Numbered from the stretch's first letter, positions 42,501-53,725 are shown. The stretch: 64,000 bases of DNA from Isoetes taiwanensis (GCA_021234155.1 JAJEKV010000096.1:3843678-3907677); one strand, 5' to 3'. Notes: generated from the sequence alone by a model not told the origin. Numbers and translations: made by a program.

Positions 42501-43126
42501 TATTTCCTCACATTTGCACATCTTTTCTCATCCCCTCACCACACATTTGGCTCTCTGCACCCTAAACACAGAATTTGGCAAGTATCTTTTAGAAAATCCC
42601 ACAATTTAGAGATTTGTGCATCACAGTTTTTGCAAGGATTCTGTGAAAGGCAACAAAACCCTAGAATCGAAAATGGGCAAGTTAGGGTTTCCCACCCTAT
42701 ATAGACAAGGGGGTTGGTTAGGGTTTCCAATTATCCCCTTTTGGCATGTGGGATAATTGGCAATGGGCCCACTTGCCTTTAAGGCTAGGTGGCCAAATGT
42801 GCCCACATGGAAATGTGTGCACCCAAATGTGCCCACATGAAAATGTGTGCACATTAATGAATGTGTACATTGGAAAATGTGCACATTAATTGCACCTATG
42901 GGTGTGGCCCACTTGGCATGAAGTGGCCATATGGGAAAATGTGCATCTAAATGAATGTGCACATTGTTTAATGTGCACATTAATAAGTGCGCACTCCTTG
43001 CACGTTGCCCCCTAGGGCTACTAGCCTAGCTACACGTTGGCGTACACGTCAGTCGGGGTGGTGTGTACGCGTGACGAGGCAGTATAGTATACGTCCTGGG
43101 GGCGTATACTGTGCTGGAACGTCACA
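39558..43126 (-). repeat. 5' LTR of the giant chromovirus, with nested solo LTR
   Basis: Starts TGTGGGCGTCCCC and ends AACGTCACA (+ strand). Matches 16294-17987 throughout except for 40796-42655 plus its 5-bp duplication; without these it is about 1.70 kb. Small indels against the other LTR are numerous, which argues for an old insertion. Confidence 0.93.
40796..42655 (+). mobile_element. solo LTR nested in the 5' LTR
   Basis: 1,860 bp starting TGTTGCCCC and ending GGCAACA, with the 5-bp duplication AAACC at 40791-40795 and 42656-42660; the undisturbed sequence in the other LTR at this point is CTAAAACCCTAG. TATA-like words (CTTATATAGACC at 41503; GCTATATATACC at 41696) suggest a + orientation. 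It has no coding region; 41080-41480 is rich in TGCCAC(C/A)TCATC words. Likely left by LTR-LTR recombination. Confidence 0.9.
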
Positions 43127-44447
43127 AGATGGATGTCTTGGGAGGAGGTGAAGGATAAAATAAAAGGCTCCAAGGTAGATAGGGATATCTTTCAAGCTTT
43201 TATGAATGTATTGCAACAATATCAGGAGTTGGCAATGAACACCAATTATTGGACTTTGAATGGCAGTATTGGATACAAGGTCAGTGCAATTTATAAAGGA
43301 CTCTTAAATCCTAAACCCTCAAGAGCTACCTTGTTGTGGAATTGTAGTGAGGGTCAATTAGCCAAGAACTGTGCTAAAGGTTGGAAATCCTACATGGCAA
43401 GCAGGATTCAGACATTTAGATGGCTAATCTTACATTAAAGTCTTCATACAAATGCAGTAAGGAGCAAATATGTTCAGAATACTTCAATGTTGTGCCCCTT
43501 AGGGTGTGGAGAGAAGGAAACATCCAACCATGTCTTCCAATGCCCCTGGCTCCAGGAGTTCTGGACTTGGACTTCTCAATTGAATAAAGGTTCACTTGGT
43601 GACCTGAGGCATTTCTTAGAAGCTGAGTCGAGAATAGTGATCACTACGAGGGCCTTATGCTGCTGGTGCATATGGAAACATAGAAACAGAGTAGCAATAG
43701 AAAAGAAACGACCAAACCTCACCTGGATCAAAATCAGTTTCTTACAGGCATTAACAGACTCAGCAAATGCACACAGAATGGTTAAAGGGAAAAGTTATGA
43801 CAAGGAATGGGACAGAATCGGGAAATTCTGTGGGAATTTCAATTTCTTCTTTCTATTACTAACTGATGCTAATGGTTTGCTTCACAGAACAAATGAAGAG
43901 AATGACTGAAACTGGTGCTCCCTCCAGATGGGGACATGATCGATTGTCAAGGACCGAGGTAGCTGACACTTTTATTATGTTGAAGCAGGAAGTGGTACAC
44001 GCCATGGCTATACAGAAAATGCTGATAAGAAGGGAGGTCTGGTGCTTCAACAACCTCAAGCCGTACTTCACACGACTTTTTCATAAGTGGCAGCAGAGGA
44101 GAGAGGCGCATATTCTACTGCTCCTTGTTTTCACTTCCTTCTCTGTTAAACAGTTAGATAAGATGCTCTGCATCTTTGGCAACTCGGCTGTAGCTGATAT
44201 AACCATACATGACCTTATAGAAGTGGATGATTAGGACTATGGAATAGTATGACAGTTGTCAGTTGCAGCTTTTTGAACAGCTAGATTTAATGTATCTCAT
44301 AACTAACTTTTCAGTTATGATCTAAAATGATGCTGCTAATGTTAGAATTTGAGCAGCAATGGAGGTATATCTTTAGATTCCTCCGGGTGATCCACTCACC
44401 TTTTTTCCTTATGTATCTTTTTTAAATGAAATATAAAAACTACCGTG
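43127..44447 (+). pseudogene. LINE 3' part with zinc-binding RT-associated domain
   Basis: Continues the LINE ORF after the giant insertion: WMSWEEVKDKIKGSK, then WTLNGSIGYKVSAIYKGL, ASRIQTFRWLILH, a stop, and CPLGCGEKETSNHVFQCPWL with FWTW. This is the zf-RVT domain (C-x-x-x-C...H-x-x-x-x-C) found at the C-terminus of plant L1-type ORF2. Two in-frame stops or shifts (43438, 43909). The tail to 44447 is 3' UTR. Confidence 0.9.
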
Positions 44448-44466
44448 CCTTCAAAAAAAAAAAAAA
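44448..44466 (+). other. LINE poly(A) tail
   Basis: A run of about 14 A after CCGTGCCTTC marks the 3' end of the LINE. The next base enters the copia-like segment (CAAGATACACAAC), which has an uninterrupted counterpart at 46816. Confidence 0.85.
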
Positions 44467-45769
44467 CAAGATACACAACTATTTATGCAATAGGAATGTA
44501 TAATTCTCAATATCTTCAAAGCTTTCAATTCAATTTCAACTTCATCGAATTTTAACGAGTAAAACTATTGCAGACAATATCACAACCATTAAGTCATTAA
44601 TCTCATCATTTCCATCATTTGTCAGCTTTAAAAAACCCTGTTCCTTCAGGAAATCATTTATACAAGCATACCATTCTCTGGGTGATTGTTTTAGGCCATA
44701 AACAGCCTTTTTCAATTTCCACACTTTTCCAATTCCCTTCTCAAAGCCCTGAGCTTGATACATGTATACCTCTTCTTTTAAATCAGCATTTAAGAATGCA
44801 GTGCATACATCCATATGATGTAGATCTAAATTAAAAGCATTTGAAATTGCAATAATAGTTCTTATGCTGACCAACTTTACCACTGGAGAATATGTTTCTT
44901 CATAGTCAATGCCTTTCTTCTGTGAGTATCCCTAGGCAACTAATCTTGCCTTATACATTGGAGTACCATCAGAGTTCATTTTCAGCTTCTAAGTCCATCT
45001 GTTTCCTATTAGATGCTTTCCTTTTGGTAAATCCACCAATTCATATGTGCCAGTTCTCTCAAAAGAGTTCATTTCTTCCAACATGGCATGTTTCCATTTA
45101 TCCCCTTCAATACCTTTGATTGCATTTTCAAAAGTTTCTGGTGTCCCAACTTGCATTATCATTAAAGCTTCATCATTGTTTGATTCTTGATCCAATCTAT
45201 TGCTTCTCCCATCTGCCCTTCTTCCATACTCTGATATATCCATCTTTAGTTCCTCTCTAAGTCTTTCCCCTTCAGGCTTTCTTCTTTTTGTTTTCATGTT
45301 ATCTTTCATGTTTTGATGCTCAGCAATTTTTTTCTGGAATTTCAGTGGCTCTTGTGGCTGTTTCTTGCTCATTTTCATCTCCTCCTTCTGTGTCTGTATC
45401 AGATTCCATTCCTTGGTCAGTGTTTTCTGCTGTGATAGTCTCCTTGTTTGTCAAATTAATATCATTACTGTTTGCATTCTGTTTTTCATCTTCCTTTTCT
45501 TTTCCAGGTTTGTATAACACGTTTTCAACAAAGCTTACATCCCTGCTTACCACAATGTTTTTCTTTAAGGGGTTGTACATTCTGAAACCTTTTGAATTTT
45601 CATCATATCCCACTAGATATGTGATCATTGACCTGTCATCCAACTTCTTTCTCATTTTCTGAGGTATATGAGTGTAACCTAGACATCCAAACACCTTAAA
45701 TTTGTCATAGTTTGGCAATTTTCCTGACCACATTTGATCTGGACTTTTTCCTTTTGTGCAACTCGTTTC
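44467..45769 (-). pseudogene. Ty1/copia pol fragment, copy 1
   Basis: On the - strand: integrase C-terminal part with FKVFGCLGYTHIP, RKKLDDRSMITYLVGYDENS and KGFRMYNPL; an acidic linker; ETFENAIKGIEGDKWKHAML and NSFERTGTYELVDLP; then RT start NRW, KGIDYEETYSPVVKLVSIRT, DVCTAFLNADLKEEVYM and KKAVYGLKQSPREWYA. It stops before the YVDD box. No LTRs, gag or RNase H. Its right end fuses in frame-like fashion to the Gly-rich gene (KKYEPG|LEKRKR). An in-frame stop occurs in the RT part (44930). Confidence 0.92.
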
Positions 45770-46620
45770 CTTTTTTCCAAACCAGGTTCATATTTCTTGT
45801 CTCCATTTATTCCATGAAGTCCGTTTCTCTTTTTAACATGACGGCATTTTCGCGGCACAGGAGATGGACTCGGTTCTGGGCTCGCAGGTGGAGGTGGAGT
45901 TAAATAATGGCCATGCACGCCAATAAAGTTTGTCACGTATTTTAATTTTGCCACTCATGACAAAGGCAAATCCTTTTTTGCAACTCGTGATAAAAATTCA
46001 AACTCCAAAACCGTGACAAAAGATTAAAATTTGACTCTCGTGACAAATTATGTCACTCTCTTGTCATGCCCGACAAATATTTGTCATGCGTGACAAATTT
46101 TAATCACTTTTTGTCACAGTGATAAATTTTTATCACGGGGGCCCACTATTTAGCGTCAAAAGTTTTAGTATAGAACTGAAATCACTATAAGGCGCAAGGG
46201 TCTTTCGTCACGGGCAAATAGGGAGGAGCAAATTCTACACTGGAACATGAAACAAATTCCATAAACATGGCAATGGAAGAAGAATGTACTTGATATTGCT
46301 TGTGGAAAGCTTGGGTCATACACTGTCAATAAGAAACGACTGAACTTCCTTCAATATACTGAACCTCGTTTAACAGAGAACTCAATCTCATAAATAGAAT
46401 CAATGACAATGGCAAAAAATACATTGTAGGTTCAAAATAAAAAACATATACTACTAAGAGTTTTTAACATATATTCAGTTATCGACCATTTCCTCCAGGT
46501 CCACCTGATCCGCCAGGAGCAGCTGGCCCTCCGTTTCCGCCCGCACCGCCATTGCCAGGCCGTACTCCGCATTCTTCGTTTGCATCTGATCCAGCTCCAT
46601 CTGGAAAACCAGGTTCACTT
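45770..46620 (-). repeat. Gly-rich gene array, unit 1
   Basis: Unit of ~850 bp holding, from right to left, the promoter, the N-terminal coding part (LTPPPPASPEPSPSPVPRKC, 45770-45954) and, to its right at 46484-46612, the C-terminal coding part of the neighbouring copy (GSDANEECG, GGAGGNGGPAAPGGSG). Repeated three more times to 50398. Confidence 0.85.
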
Positions 46621-46621
46621 T

Positions 46622-48117
46622 TTGATCACGGTGATAAATTTTTATCACGGGCAATATAAGATATCAAATGTTGCAGTCAATGTAATATTAAGGTTCTTCC
46701 TGCCCTTCCTAACTTTTCCAAGAAATTAAATAAAGAGAACCATCATGTTGTAAAATTAAATTGTTAATCAATCTAATGACAACAATTTTCCAAGGCAATA
46801 TAATCTTGCATTCTTATGTTCAACAAGATACACAACTATTTATGCAATAGGAATGTATAATTCTCAATATCTTCAAAGCTTTCAATTCAATTTCAACTTC
46901 ATTGAATTTTAACAAGTAAAACTATTGCAGAGAATATCACAACCATTAAGTCATTAATCTCATCATTTCCATCATTTGTCAGCTTTAAAAAACCCTGTTC
47001 CTTCAGGAAATCATTTATACAAGCATACCATTCTCCATAAACAGCCTTTTTCAATTTCCACACTTTTCCAATTCCCTTCTCAAAGCCCTGAGCTTGATAC
47101 ATGTATACCTCTTCTTCTAAATCAACATTTAAGAATGCAGTGCATACATCCATATGATGTAGATCTAAATTTAAAGCATTTGAAATTGCAATAATAGTTC
47201 TTATGCTGACCAACTTTACCACTGGAGAATATGTTTCTTCATAGTCAATGCCTTTCTTCTGTGAGTATCCCTAGGCAACTAATCTTGCCTTATACATTGG
47301 AGTACCATCAGAGTTCATTTTCAGCTTCTAAGTCCATCTGTTTCCTATTAGATGCTTTCCTTTTGGTAAATCCACCAATTCATATGTGCCAGTTCTCTCA
47401 AAAGAGTTCATTTCTTCCAACATGGCCTGTTTCCATTTATCCCCTTCAATACCTTTGATTGCATTTTCAAAAGTTTCTGGTGTCCCAACTTGCATTATCA
47501 TTAAAGCTTCATCATTGTTTGATTCTTGATCCAATCTATTGCTTCTCCCATCTGCCCTTCTTCCATACTCTGATATATCCATCTTTAGTTCCTCTCTAAG
47601 TCTTTCCCCTTCAGGCTTTCTTCTTTTTGTTTTCATGTTATCTTTCATGTTTTGATGCTCAGCAATTTTTTTCTGGAATTTCAGTGGCTCTTGTGGTTGT
47701 TTCTTGCTCATTTTCATCTCCTCCTTCTGTGTCTGTATCAGATTCCATTCCTTGGTCAATGTTTTCTGCTGTGATAGTCTCCTTGTTTGTCAAATTAATA
47801 TCATTACTGTTTGCATTCTGTTTTTCATCTTCCTTTTCTTTTCCAGGTTTGTATAACACGTTTTCAACAAAGCTTACATCCCTGCTTACCACAATGTTTT
47901 TCTTTAAGGGGTTGTACATTCTGAAACCCTTTGAATTTTCATCATATCCCACTAGATATGTGATCATTGACCTGTCATCCAACTTCTTTCTCATTTCCTG
48001 AGGTATATGAGTGTAACCTAGACATCCAAACACCTTAAATTTGTCATAGTTTGGCAATTTTCCTGACCACATTTGATCTGGACTTTTTCCTTTTTTGCAA
48101 CTTGTTTCCTTTTTTTC
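46622..48117 (-). mobile_element. copia-fragment insertion, copy 2, inside the Gly-rich gene
   Basis: The pol segment 46816-48072 is nearly identical to copy 1 but carries an 18-bp deletion removing LKQSPR of the conserved YGLKQSPRxW motif. Left and right edges both show AACCAGGTTCA (46616 and 48118), a probable ~11-bp target duplication, so the whole 1.5 kb is a discrete insertion. 46620-46815 is an extra segment with no readable gene. The vehicle that moved this LTR-less fragment is unknown. Confidence 0.7.
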
Positions 48118-48950
48118 AAACCAGGTTCATATTTCTTGTGTCCATTTCTTCCATGAAGTCCGTTTCTCTTTTTAACATGACGGCATTTTCGCGGCACAGG
48201 AGATGGACTCGGTTCTGGGCTCGCAGGTGGAGGTGGAGTTAAATAATGGCCATGCACGCCAATAAAGTTTGTCACGTATTTTAATTTTGCCACTCATGAC
48301 AAAGGCAAATCCTTTTTTGCAACTCGTGATAAAAATTCAAACTCCAAAACCGTGACAAAAGATTAAAATTTGACTCTCGTGACAAATTATGTCACTCTCT
48401 TGTCATGCCCGACAAATATTTGTCATGCGTGACAAATTTTAATCACTTTTTGTCACAGTGATAAATTTTTATCACGGGGGCCCACTATTTAGCGTCAAAA
48501 GTTTTAGTATAGAACTGAAATCACTATAAGGCGCAAGGGTCTTTCGTCACGGGCAAATAGGGAGGAGCAAATTCTACACTGGAACATGAAACAAATTCCA
48601 TAAACATGGCAATGGAAGAAGAATGTACTTGATATTGCTTGTGGAAAGCTTGGGTCATACACTGTCAATAAAAAACGACTGAACTTCCTTCAATAGACTG
48701 AACCTCGTTTAACAGAGAACTCAATCTCATAAATAGAATCAATGACAATGGCAAAAAATACATTGTAGGTTCAAAATAAAAAACATATACTACTAAGAGT
48801 TTTTAACATATATTCAGTTATCGACCATTTCCTCTAGGTCCACCTGATCCGCCAGGAGCAGCTGGCCCTCCGTTTCCGCCCGCACCGCCATTGCCAGTCC
48901 CTACTCCGCATTCTTCGTTTGCATCTGACCCAGCTCCACCTGGAAAACCA
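48118..48950 (-). repeat. Gly-rich gene array, unit 2
   Basis: As unit 1. The N-terminal coding part 48112-48293 is cut by copia copy 2. The C-terminal part at 48823-48950 belongs to the ORF that starts in unit 3. Confidence 0.85.
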
Positions 48951-49142
48951 GGTTCATATTTCTTGTGTCCATTATGAAGTCCGTTTCTCTTTTTAGCATG
49001 ACGGCATTTTCACGACACAGGAGATGGGCTCGGTTCTGGGCTCGCAGGAGATGGACTCGGTTTTGGGCTCGCAGGTGGAGGTGGAGTTAAATAATGGCCA
49101 TGCACGCCAATAAAGTTTGTCACGTATTTTAATTTTGCCACT
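48823..49142 (-). pseudogene. small Pro/Gly-rich protein, copy in units 2-3
   Basis: Around 105 codons: a short lead, LTPPPPASPKPSPSP, an internal duplication adding ASPEPSPSP, a TGA in place of the Arg codon before KCRHAKKRNGLH, then GFPGGAGSDANEECG and GGAGGNGGPAAPGGSG to a TAA. Collagen-like glycine spacing suggests a structural or disordered protein. The family is not known to me. Confidence 0.5.
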
Positions 49143-49661
49143 CATGACAAAGGCAAATCCTTTTTTGCAACTCGTGATAAAAATTCAAACTCCAAAACCG
49201 TGACAAAAGATTAAAATTTGACTCTCGTGACAAATTATGTCACTCTCTTGTCATGCCCGACAAATATTTGTCATGCGTGACAAATTTTAATCACTTTTTG
49301 TCACAGTGATAAATTTTTATCACGGGGGCCCACTATTTAGCGTCAAAAGTTTTAGTATAGAACTGAAATCACTATAAGGCGCAAGGGTCTTTCGTCATGG
49401 GCAAATAGGGAGGAGCAAATTCTACACTGGAACATGAAACAAATTCCATAAACATGGCAATGGAAGAAGAATGTACTTGATATTGCTTGTGGAAAGCTTG
49501 GGTCATACACTGTCAATCAAAAACGACTGAACCTCCTTCAATAGACTGAACCTCGTTTAACAGAGAACTCAATTTTATAAATAGAATCAATGACAATGGC
49601 AAGAAATACATTGTAGGTTCAAAATCAAAAACATATACTACTAAGAGTTTTTAACATATAT

Positions 49662-49900
49662 TCAGTTATCGACCATTTCCTCCAGGTCCACCGATCCCCG
49701 GGGAGCTTGGTGGCCCTCCGTTTCGCCCAAGACCGCCATTGCGGAGCCGTACTCTGCATTCTTCCTTTGCATCTGACCCAGCTCCACCTGGAAAACCAGA
49801 TTCATATTTCTTGTCTCCATTTCTTCCATGAAGTCCGTTTCTCTTTTTAACATGACGGCATTTTCGCGGCACAGGAGATGGACTCGGTTCTGGGCTCGCA
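49662..49900 (-). CDS. small Pro/Gly-rich protein, most intact copy
   Basis: The only array copy with an open reading path from the Pro-rich start through PRKCRHVKKRNGLHGRNGDK, FPGGAGSDAKEEC and GGLGRNGG to the stop at 49666. Opening at the internal Met gives 68 residues; the longer start seen in other copies is disturbed by a 99-bp insertion (49925-50023) just upstream. A second frame over the same DNA (MLKRETDFMEEM...) is likely a shadow. Function unknown. Confidence 0.4.
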
Positions 49901-50032
49901 GGTGGAGGTGGAGTTAAATAATGGTCCGTCGAGGCAGGAAGGGTTGCATCTCCCCTTCCTGGGGTCTAGAGGTTCCACGGGCAGCTAGAGAATCGTGGCG
50001 ACACACGATTCGTCCCCGACTTGGCCATGCAC

Positions 50033-50255
50033 GCCAATAAAGTTTGTCACGTATTTTAATTTTGCCACTCATGACAAAGGCAAATCCTTTTTTGCAACTC
50101 GTGATAAAAATTCAAACTCAAAAACTGTGATAAAAGATTAAAATTTGACTCTCTTGACAAATTATGTCACTCTCTTGTCATGCCCGACAAATATTTGTCA
50201 TGCGTGACAAATTTTAATCACTTTTTGTCACAGTGATAAATTTTTATCACGGGGG
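50033..50255. promoter_or_regulatory. GTGACAAA/TTTGTCAC palindrome cluster (four copies in array)
   Basis: In each unit (also 45925-46140, 48264-48480, 49105-49325) about ten GTGACAAA, TTTGTCAC, CGTGATAAA or TTTATCACG words lie within ~210 bp directly upstream of the Gly-rich ORF. It resembles subterminal repeats of CACTA-type transposons, or a multi-site binding region. Confidence 0.65.
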
Positions 50256-50398
50256 CCCACTATTTAGCGTCAAAAGTTTTAGTATAGAACTGAAATCACT
50301 ATAAGGCGCAAGGGTCTTTCGTCATGGGCAAATAGGGAGGAGCAAATTCTACACTGGAACATGAAACAAATTCCATAAACATGGCAATGGAAGAAGAA

Positions 50399-50914
50399 TT
50401 GTTAGTCCTGTGCCTCCTGGCTCAGAACTATTCATGCACACGACGGACCAGGTCAAGCTCAAGGATCCACAGTCAGCCACGGGTCAGCCATCAAAGGCCC
50501 AGCAGAAGACCAAACAGCAGACCACGCAGTCAAAGCCTGGGTCTGCTATCAAGAGGCGCCGCTCAGACAAGTGATGGCCTGTCACCGCCCGCGTCAGCGT
50601 CAGCGTGATTCTAGGCACTTCAAGAGGCACCGTCAACATTCCTGCAAATCAGGCCTCCTTCCAGGAGTCGGCACCGAGATCAGTCAGAGTGTCTATATTG
50701 GGCCAAAGGCCATTGTACTATATATATGATCAGAACTAGCACATGAAGGCTAGATGAGTTTTGAGTCTTGTCTCCTTTCAGTTTTCTCTCTATTGCGAGA
50801 GCTCATGTATGTTCATCATTGATATCAAGGAAGCTTATCATTTTCCTCTCCATTTACGTTTTCTTCTTCTTGTTCTCTTCTTGCAAATCCGCGTGACATA
50901 GTCCCCGGACTCTC
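50399..50914 (+). repeat. putative 5' LTR/leader of the + strand gypsy element
   Basis: Begins TGTTAGTCC where unit 4 of the array stops. Contains TACTATATATATG (50718) as TATA region and a pyrimidine-rich stretch before CGTGACA|TAGTCCCC. No matching 3' LTR was found in the window, so the limits are tentative. Confidence 0.4.
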
Positions 50915-50975
50915 TGTTAGATCCACGGGTCCTCCGGGGTGTCTTCCGGGAGTTCGAACCCGGACCCCAAACAAC

Positions 50976-52633
50976 ATGCCCGCTGCGAGGTCACGATTCA
51001 ATCCTACCTTTCTTACGCCCGCCATGCGTAGAAACTTCCGCGCGGAAGAACTCCTTTCGAGCGGCATCTCGCGGCTTGCGCCATCGGCGTCGAAACTGTT
51101 CGAGACATGTATGGATACGCTTATGACATTGAGGGAGGCCATCGCCGGTCCTAGGGCTCGGTCGGCGCCACCCACCCTCGCATTACATCTCGCCCCACTT
51201 TCCCGCCCCAAAGCGTGCAAACATTGCTCACGACCTCGGTTACCTCATCACTATCGGGGAGCCCTATCAGGGCTCAACCTTCTCAACCTTACTTTCATAC
51301 CCACGAACATGCCTACATCCATCACTCTTCAGGGCCATACGCCTTTTCCTTCACGACCATCATCTCCCGGGGTGGGCGGGGATATCCACAAGTCTCTTTT
51401 GCACTTACCGGTGAATTTCCTTTCCCTACATTTCCCACTTTGCACTTCATTTTACAACCTTCACAGATCTCAAACCAATGCTTTCGGGCACCTTCGGTTC
51501 CTCAACCACGGTCACCCCTTCATCAGGGTCCTTCCGGCACCATGCCACCTCCAACTCAACCTCCATATCCTCATTATACTGGTCCTGTCCAGCCAAGCAC
51601 TTTCACATCTACCTTCCGGACTGAAACTGACTTATCCCACCTTTGGCAACATTTAAAGGCAAACCCTTAGACCAAAGTGCTCGGGCCCACATGGAAGAAT
51701 TTGAGGCTCTAGCTGTCCTAAATGGTCATGCGCAACCTCAACTGAAATTCCACATCTTTTCTACCACCCTGCGTGGCTCTCCTCATCAATGGCTCATGTC
51801 CAACAAAAGCCATTGGAAACAAGATTGGTCGAAATGAGCGCTTTTCTTTCTCATTATGGGACCACGGATGATGATCAACTTCATCTCAAGCAACTCAATG
51901 AACTTCAACAAGAGCCCCAGAGTCTGCGGGGGATTTTATGGATCGCCTTCACATTACGCTAAGTAAGCTCAAGGAGTACCCAACTGAGAGCAGATTTTTG
52001 GTCTGGTTTCTCCAAGGACTTCCTCGGCTATTCGACTCATGATGAATACACAAGCGTCCCAAGACTTTGGAGCAGGCTATCGACCTTGTCAATCACTCAG
52101 TCAATGTTTCCTCCCGTGGCGTGGCTCTTCAAGAGCTCCCTTTCATTCCACCTGTCATGGTTCCACAGACGGCTGTCCAGCCTCAACACGCCAATCCACA
52201 ACGCAGTCAGATCTGGTGCCATATTTGCAAATACCAAGGCCATTTGGCAAATGAGTGCAACTCCACCAATGGCCCGCCTCATTGCAAGCGATGCAACATG
52301 TGCAATCATGCCACGGAAGAGTGCACTCGCACTCATCCCACACCTTTCCGAAACAAACTCGTTTATCAAGTGCAAACCACACCTCAAAGAACAATCGCAG
52401 ACTATCGTGACCACCACTTCAGCGAACCGGCTCAACTCTATCAAGAACAAAAGAGCAACAACGGGGACCAAACCCACGTCCTCCTTTTGATCCTTCAAAA
52501 GCTCAGTGTTATCACTGTCAAGAATGGGGTCATACCACCACGGCGTGCCCTCAACTTCCACAAGTTCAGATCTGACTTCGGCACCAATCGGACCACATCG
52601 GTCCGCCTCGGCTTACCAACTCTGGATTGCTAA
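50976..52633 (+). pseudogene. gypsy gag with two zinc knuckles (frameshifted)
   Basis: First part 50976-51656 is Pro/Ser-rich. A capsid-like block follows (HMEEFEALAVLNGH, FSTTLRGSPHQWLMSN, FLSHYGTTDDDQL). Then 52067-52633 carries two CX2CX4HX4C knuckles: CHICKYQGHLANEC and CKRCNMCNHATEEC (52217-52324). Gag packages the RNA. Frames change at about 51650, 51840 and 52060. Two overlapping antisense frames are shadows. Confidence 0.85.
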
Positions 52634-53008
52634 TGGCAAACAAGGCCCGAGACCAGTTCTTAAGAAGCCACCAAGAGCCAAAGCAATCACGCTTATCAAC
52701 CAGCTCCGGCAAATCAACCCATTTGGATCAACAAGCATGGGGAGGAAATTTTTCGGGCACTTAATCCTCCAAAGTCTGACCATCAAATTGGGTTGGTTTG
52801 GTTTCACGCCCGGCACTGTGGCATCACGTCCCTTGACCATTATTCCAAATGGCACGCAACCCGCCTTTGCGGTTGACACCATTCCTCATGAGGAAGAAAA
52901 AAAGGTTCATTTTGCACGACTTGGAGAAACTCATGCCAAATGTCATGCCTAAAGTTCGCCAAAGCATTTTGAATCTCATGCAAGCTGGCGAAGGCCGCAT
53001 GCTAGCAA

Positions 53009-53725
53009 ATGTTCATGCCACCACCAGAGCTCAACAAAGACCACGATACACCTTCCACATCTCAACCTCCACGCCTCGGACATATCCCAATATTGCTGCA
53101 GAGGTTGACTTACTCAAAGAAGTTCTTTGCGCTTCACTACCATGCACTCAAAGACCCGTGGAACCAAAGGAGATCCTTTTTCTCATGTGCCTCGGAACTC
53201 CAAGAGGAGCTAGCCAAGATCAAAATTCCTTTAAAGCTTGGCAACCATTTTGAAACTTCGTCACGCTCTCAAGGACCGGTTACCACTCTCAAGCTGTTTT
53301 TAGTTAACGTGGCTACCTCTACACCCACGATCCATGCCGCGGTGGGTAATCGGCAAGTCAACCATGTTCAAATAGGCGAGGTAGCGCGGTCAATCTCATC
53401 GCGGATAAACTCCGCCAAACAAATGGGCATCAAACAACTCTTTTCGTTGCCCCATATGACATCAAGTTGGCTAATGGCCATATCACTGGACCTCAAAGCG
53501 TCCACGCCTCTTCTTCACATCAACATCGGTGATCTCCGATTCCCCATGGAATTTGGAGTTTGGAAGGCTGGCGAAGATCCTGGTGATTATGAAATGTTGG
53601 TGGGCCGACCTTTTCTCCGCCAGGGCCAAGAGTATCCATTACTAGGCCCGCAGTCGGTTGGTCATCAGCGATGGTCACCTCAATGCCACCATGGACTTGG
53701 AAACAGGCAAGATCATTTACGGTGA
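53009..53725 (+). pseudogene. gypsy protease region
   Basis: Readable: GNRQVNHVQIGEVARSISSR, KQMGIKQLFSLP and GDYEMLVGRPFLRQG. The final block is the 'xxLGRPFL' end of Athila/Tat-type proteases. The catalytic Asp motif (normally near VLIDGG) is mutated at VQIGEV. Located between gag and RT. Confidence 0.65.

Larger units (their letters stand above)
16294..43126 (-). mobile_element. giant nested Ty3/gypsy chromovirus, 26.8 kb
   Basis: Bounded by TGTGACG...CGTCACA and the AGATG duplication; excising it rejoins the LINE reading frame (ENR|WMSWEE), which proves the limits. LTRs are 16294-17987 (3' LTR) and 39558-43126 (5' LTR plus a nested solo LTR). The internal region is 21.6 kb, against 5-7 kb for an ordinary chromovirus. 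On the - strand the order is primer site, accessory genes A and B, gag, protease, RT, RNase H, integrase, chromodomain, polypurine tract. The excess length comes from the accessory genes (~4 kb), a 3.75-kb TIR element in RNase H and a ~7.8-kb block between RNase H and integrase. Every ORF is damaged, so the copy is dead. LTRs differ by many indels, hence not recent. Confidence 0.93.
48951..50398 (-). repeat. Gly-rich gene array, units 3 and 4
   Basis: Unit 3 48951-49797, unit 4 49798-50398 (truncated on the right where the next LTR-like sequence begins at TGTTAGTCC). Unit 4 alone has a ~99-bp insertion (49925-50023) that contains the small hairpin GAATCGTGGCGACACACGATTC. Confidence 0.85.

Noticed and set aside
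50881..50960. Met-tRNA primer site for the + strand gypsy element
   Set aside because: No TGGTATCAGAGC-like string follows the presumed LTR end; the primer type cannot be named.
52097..52561. 154-codon - strand ORF across gag
   Set aside because: Shadow of the + strand zinc-knuckle region, which has clear motifs.
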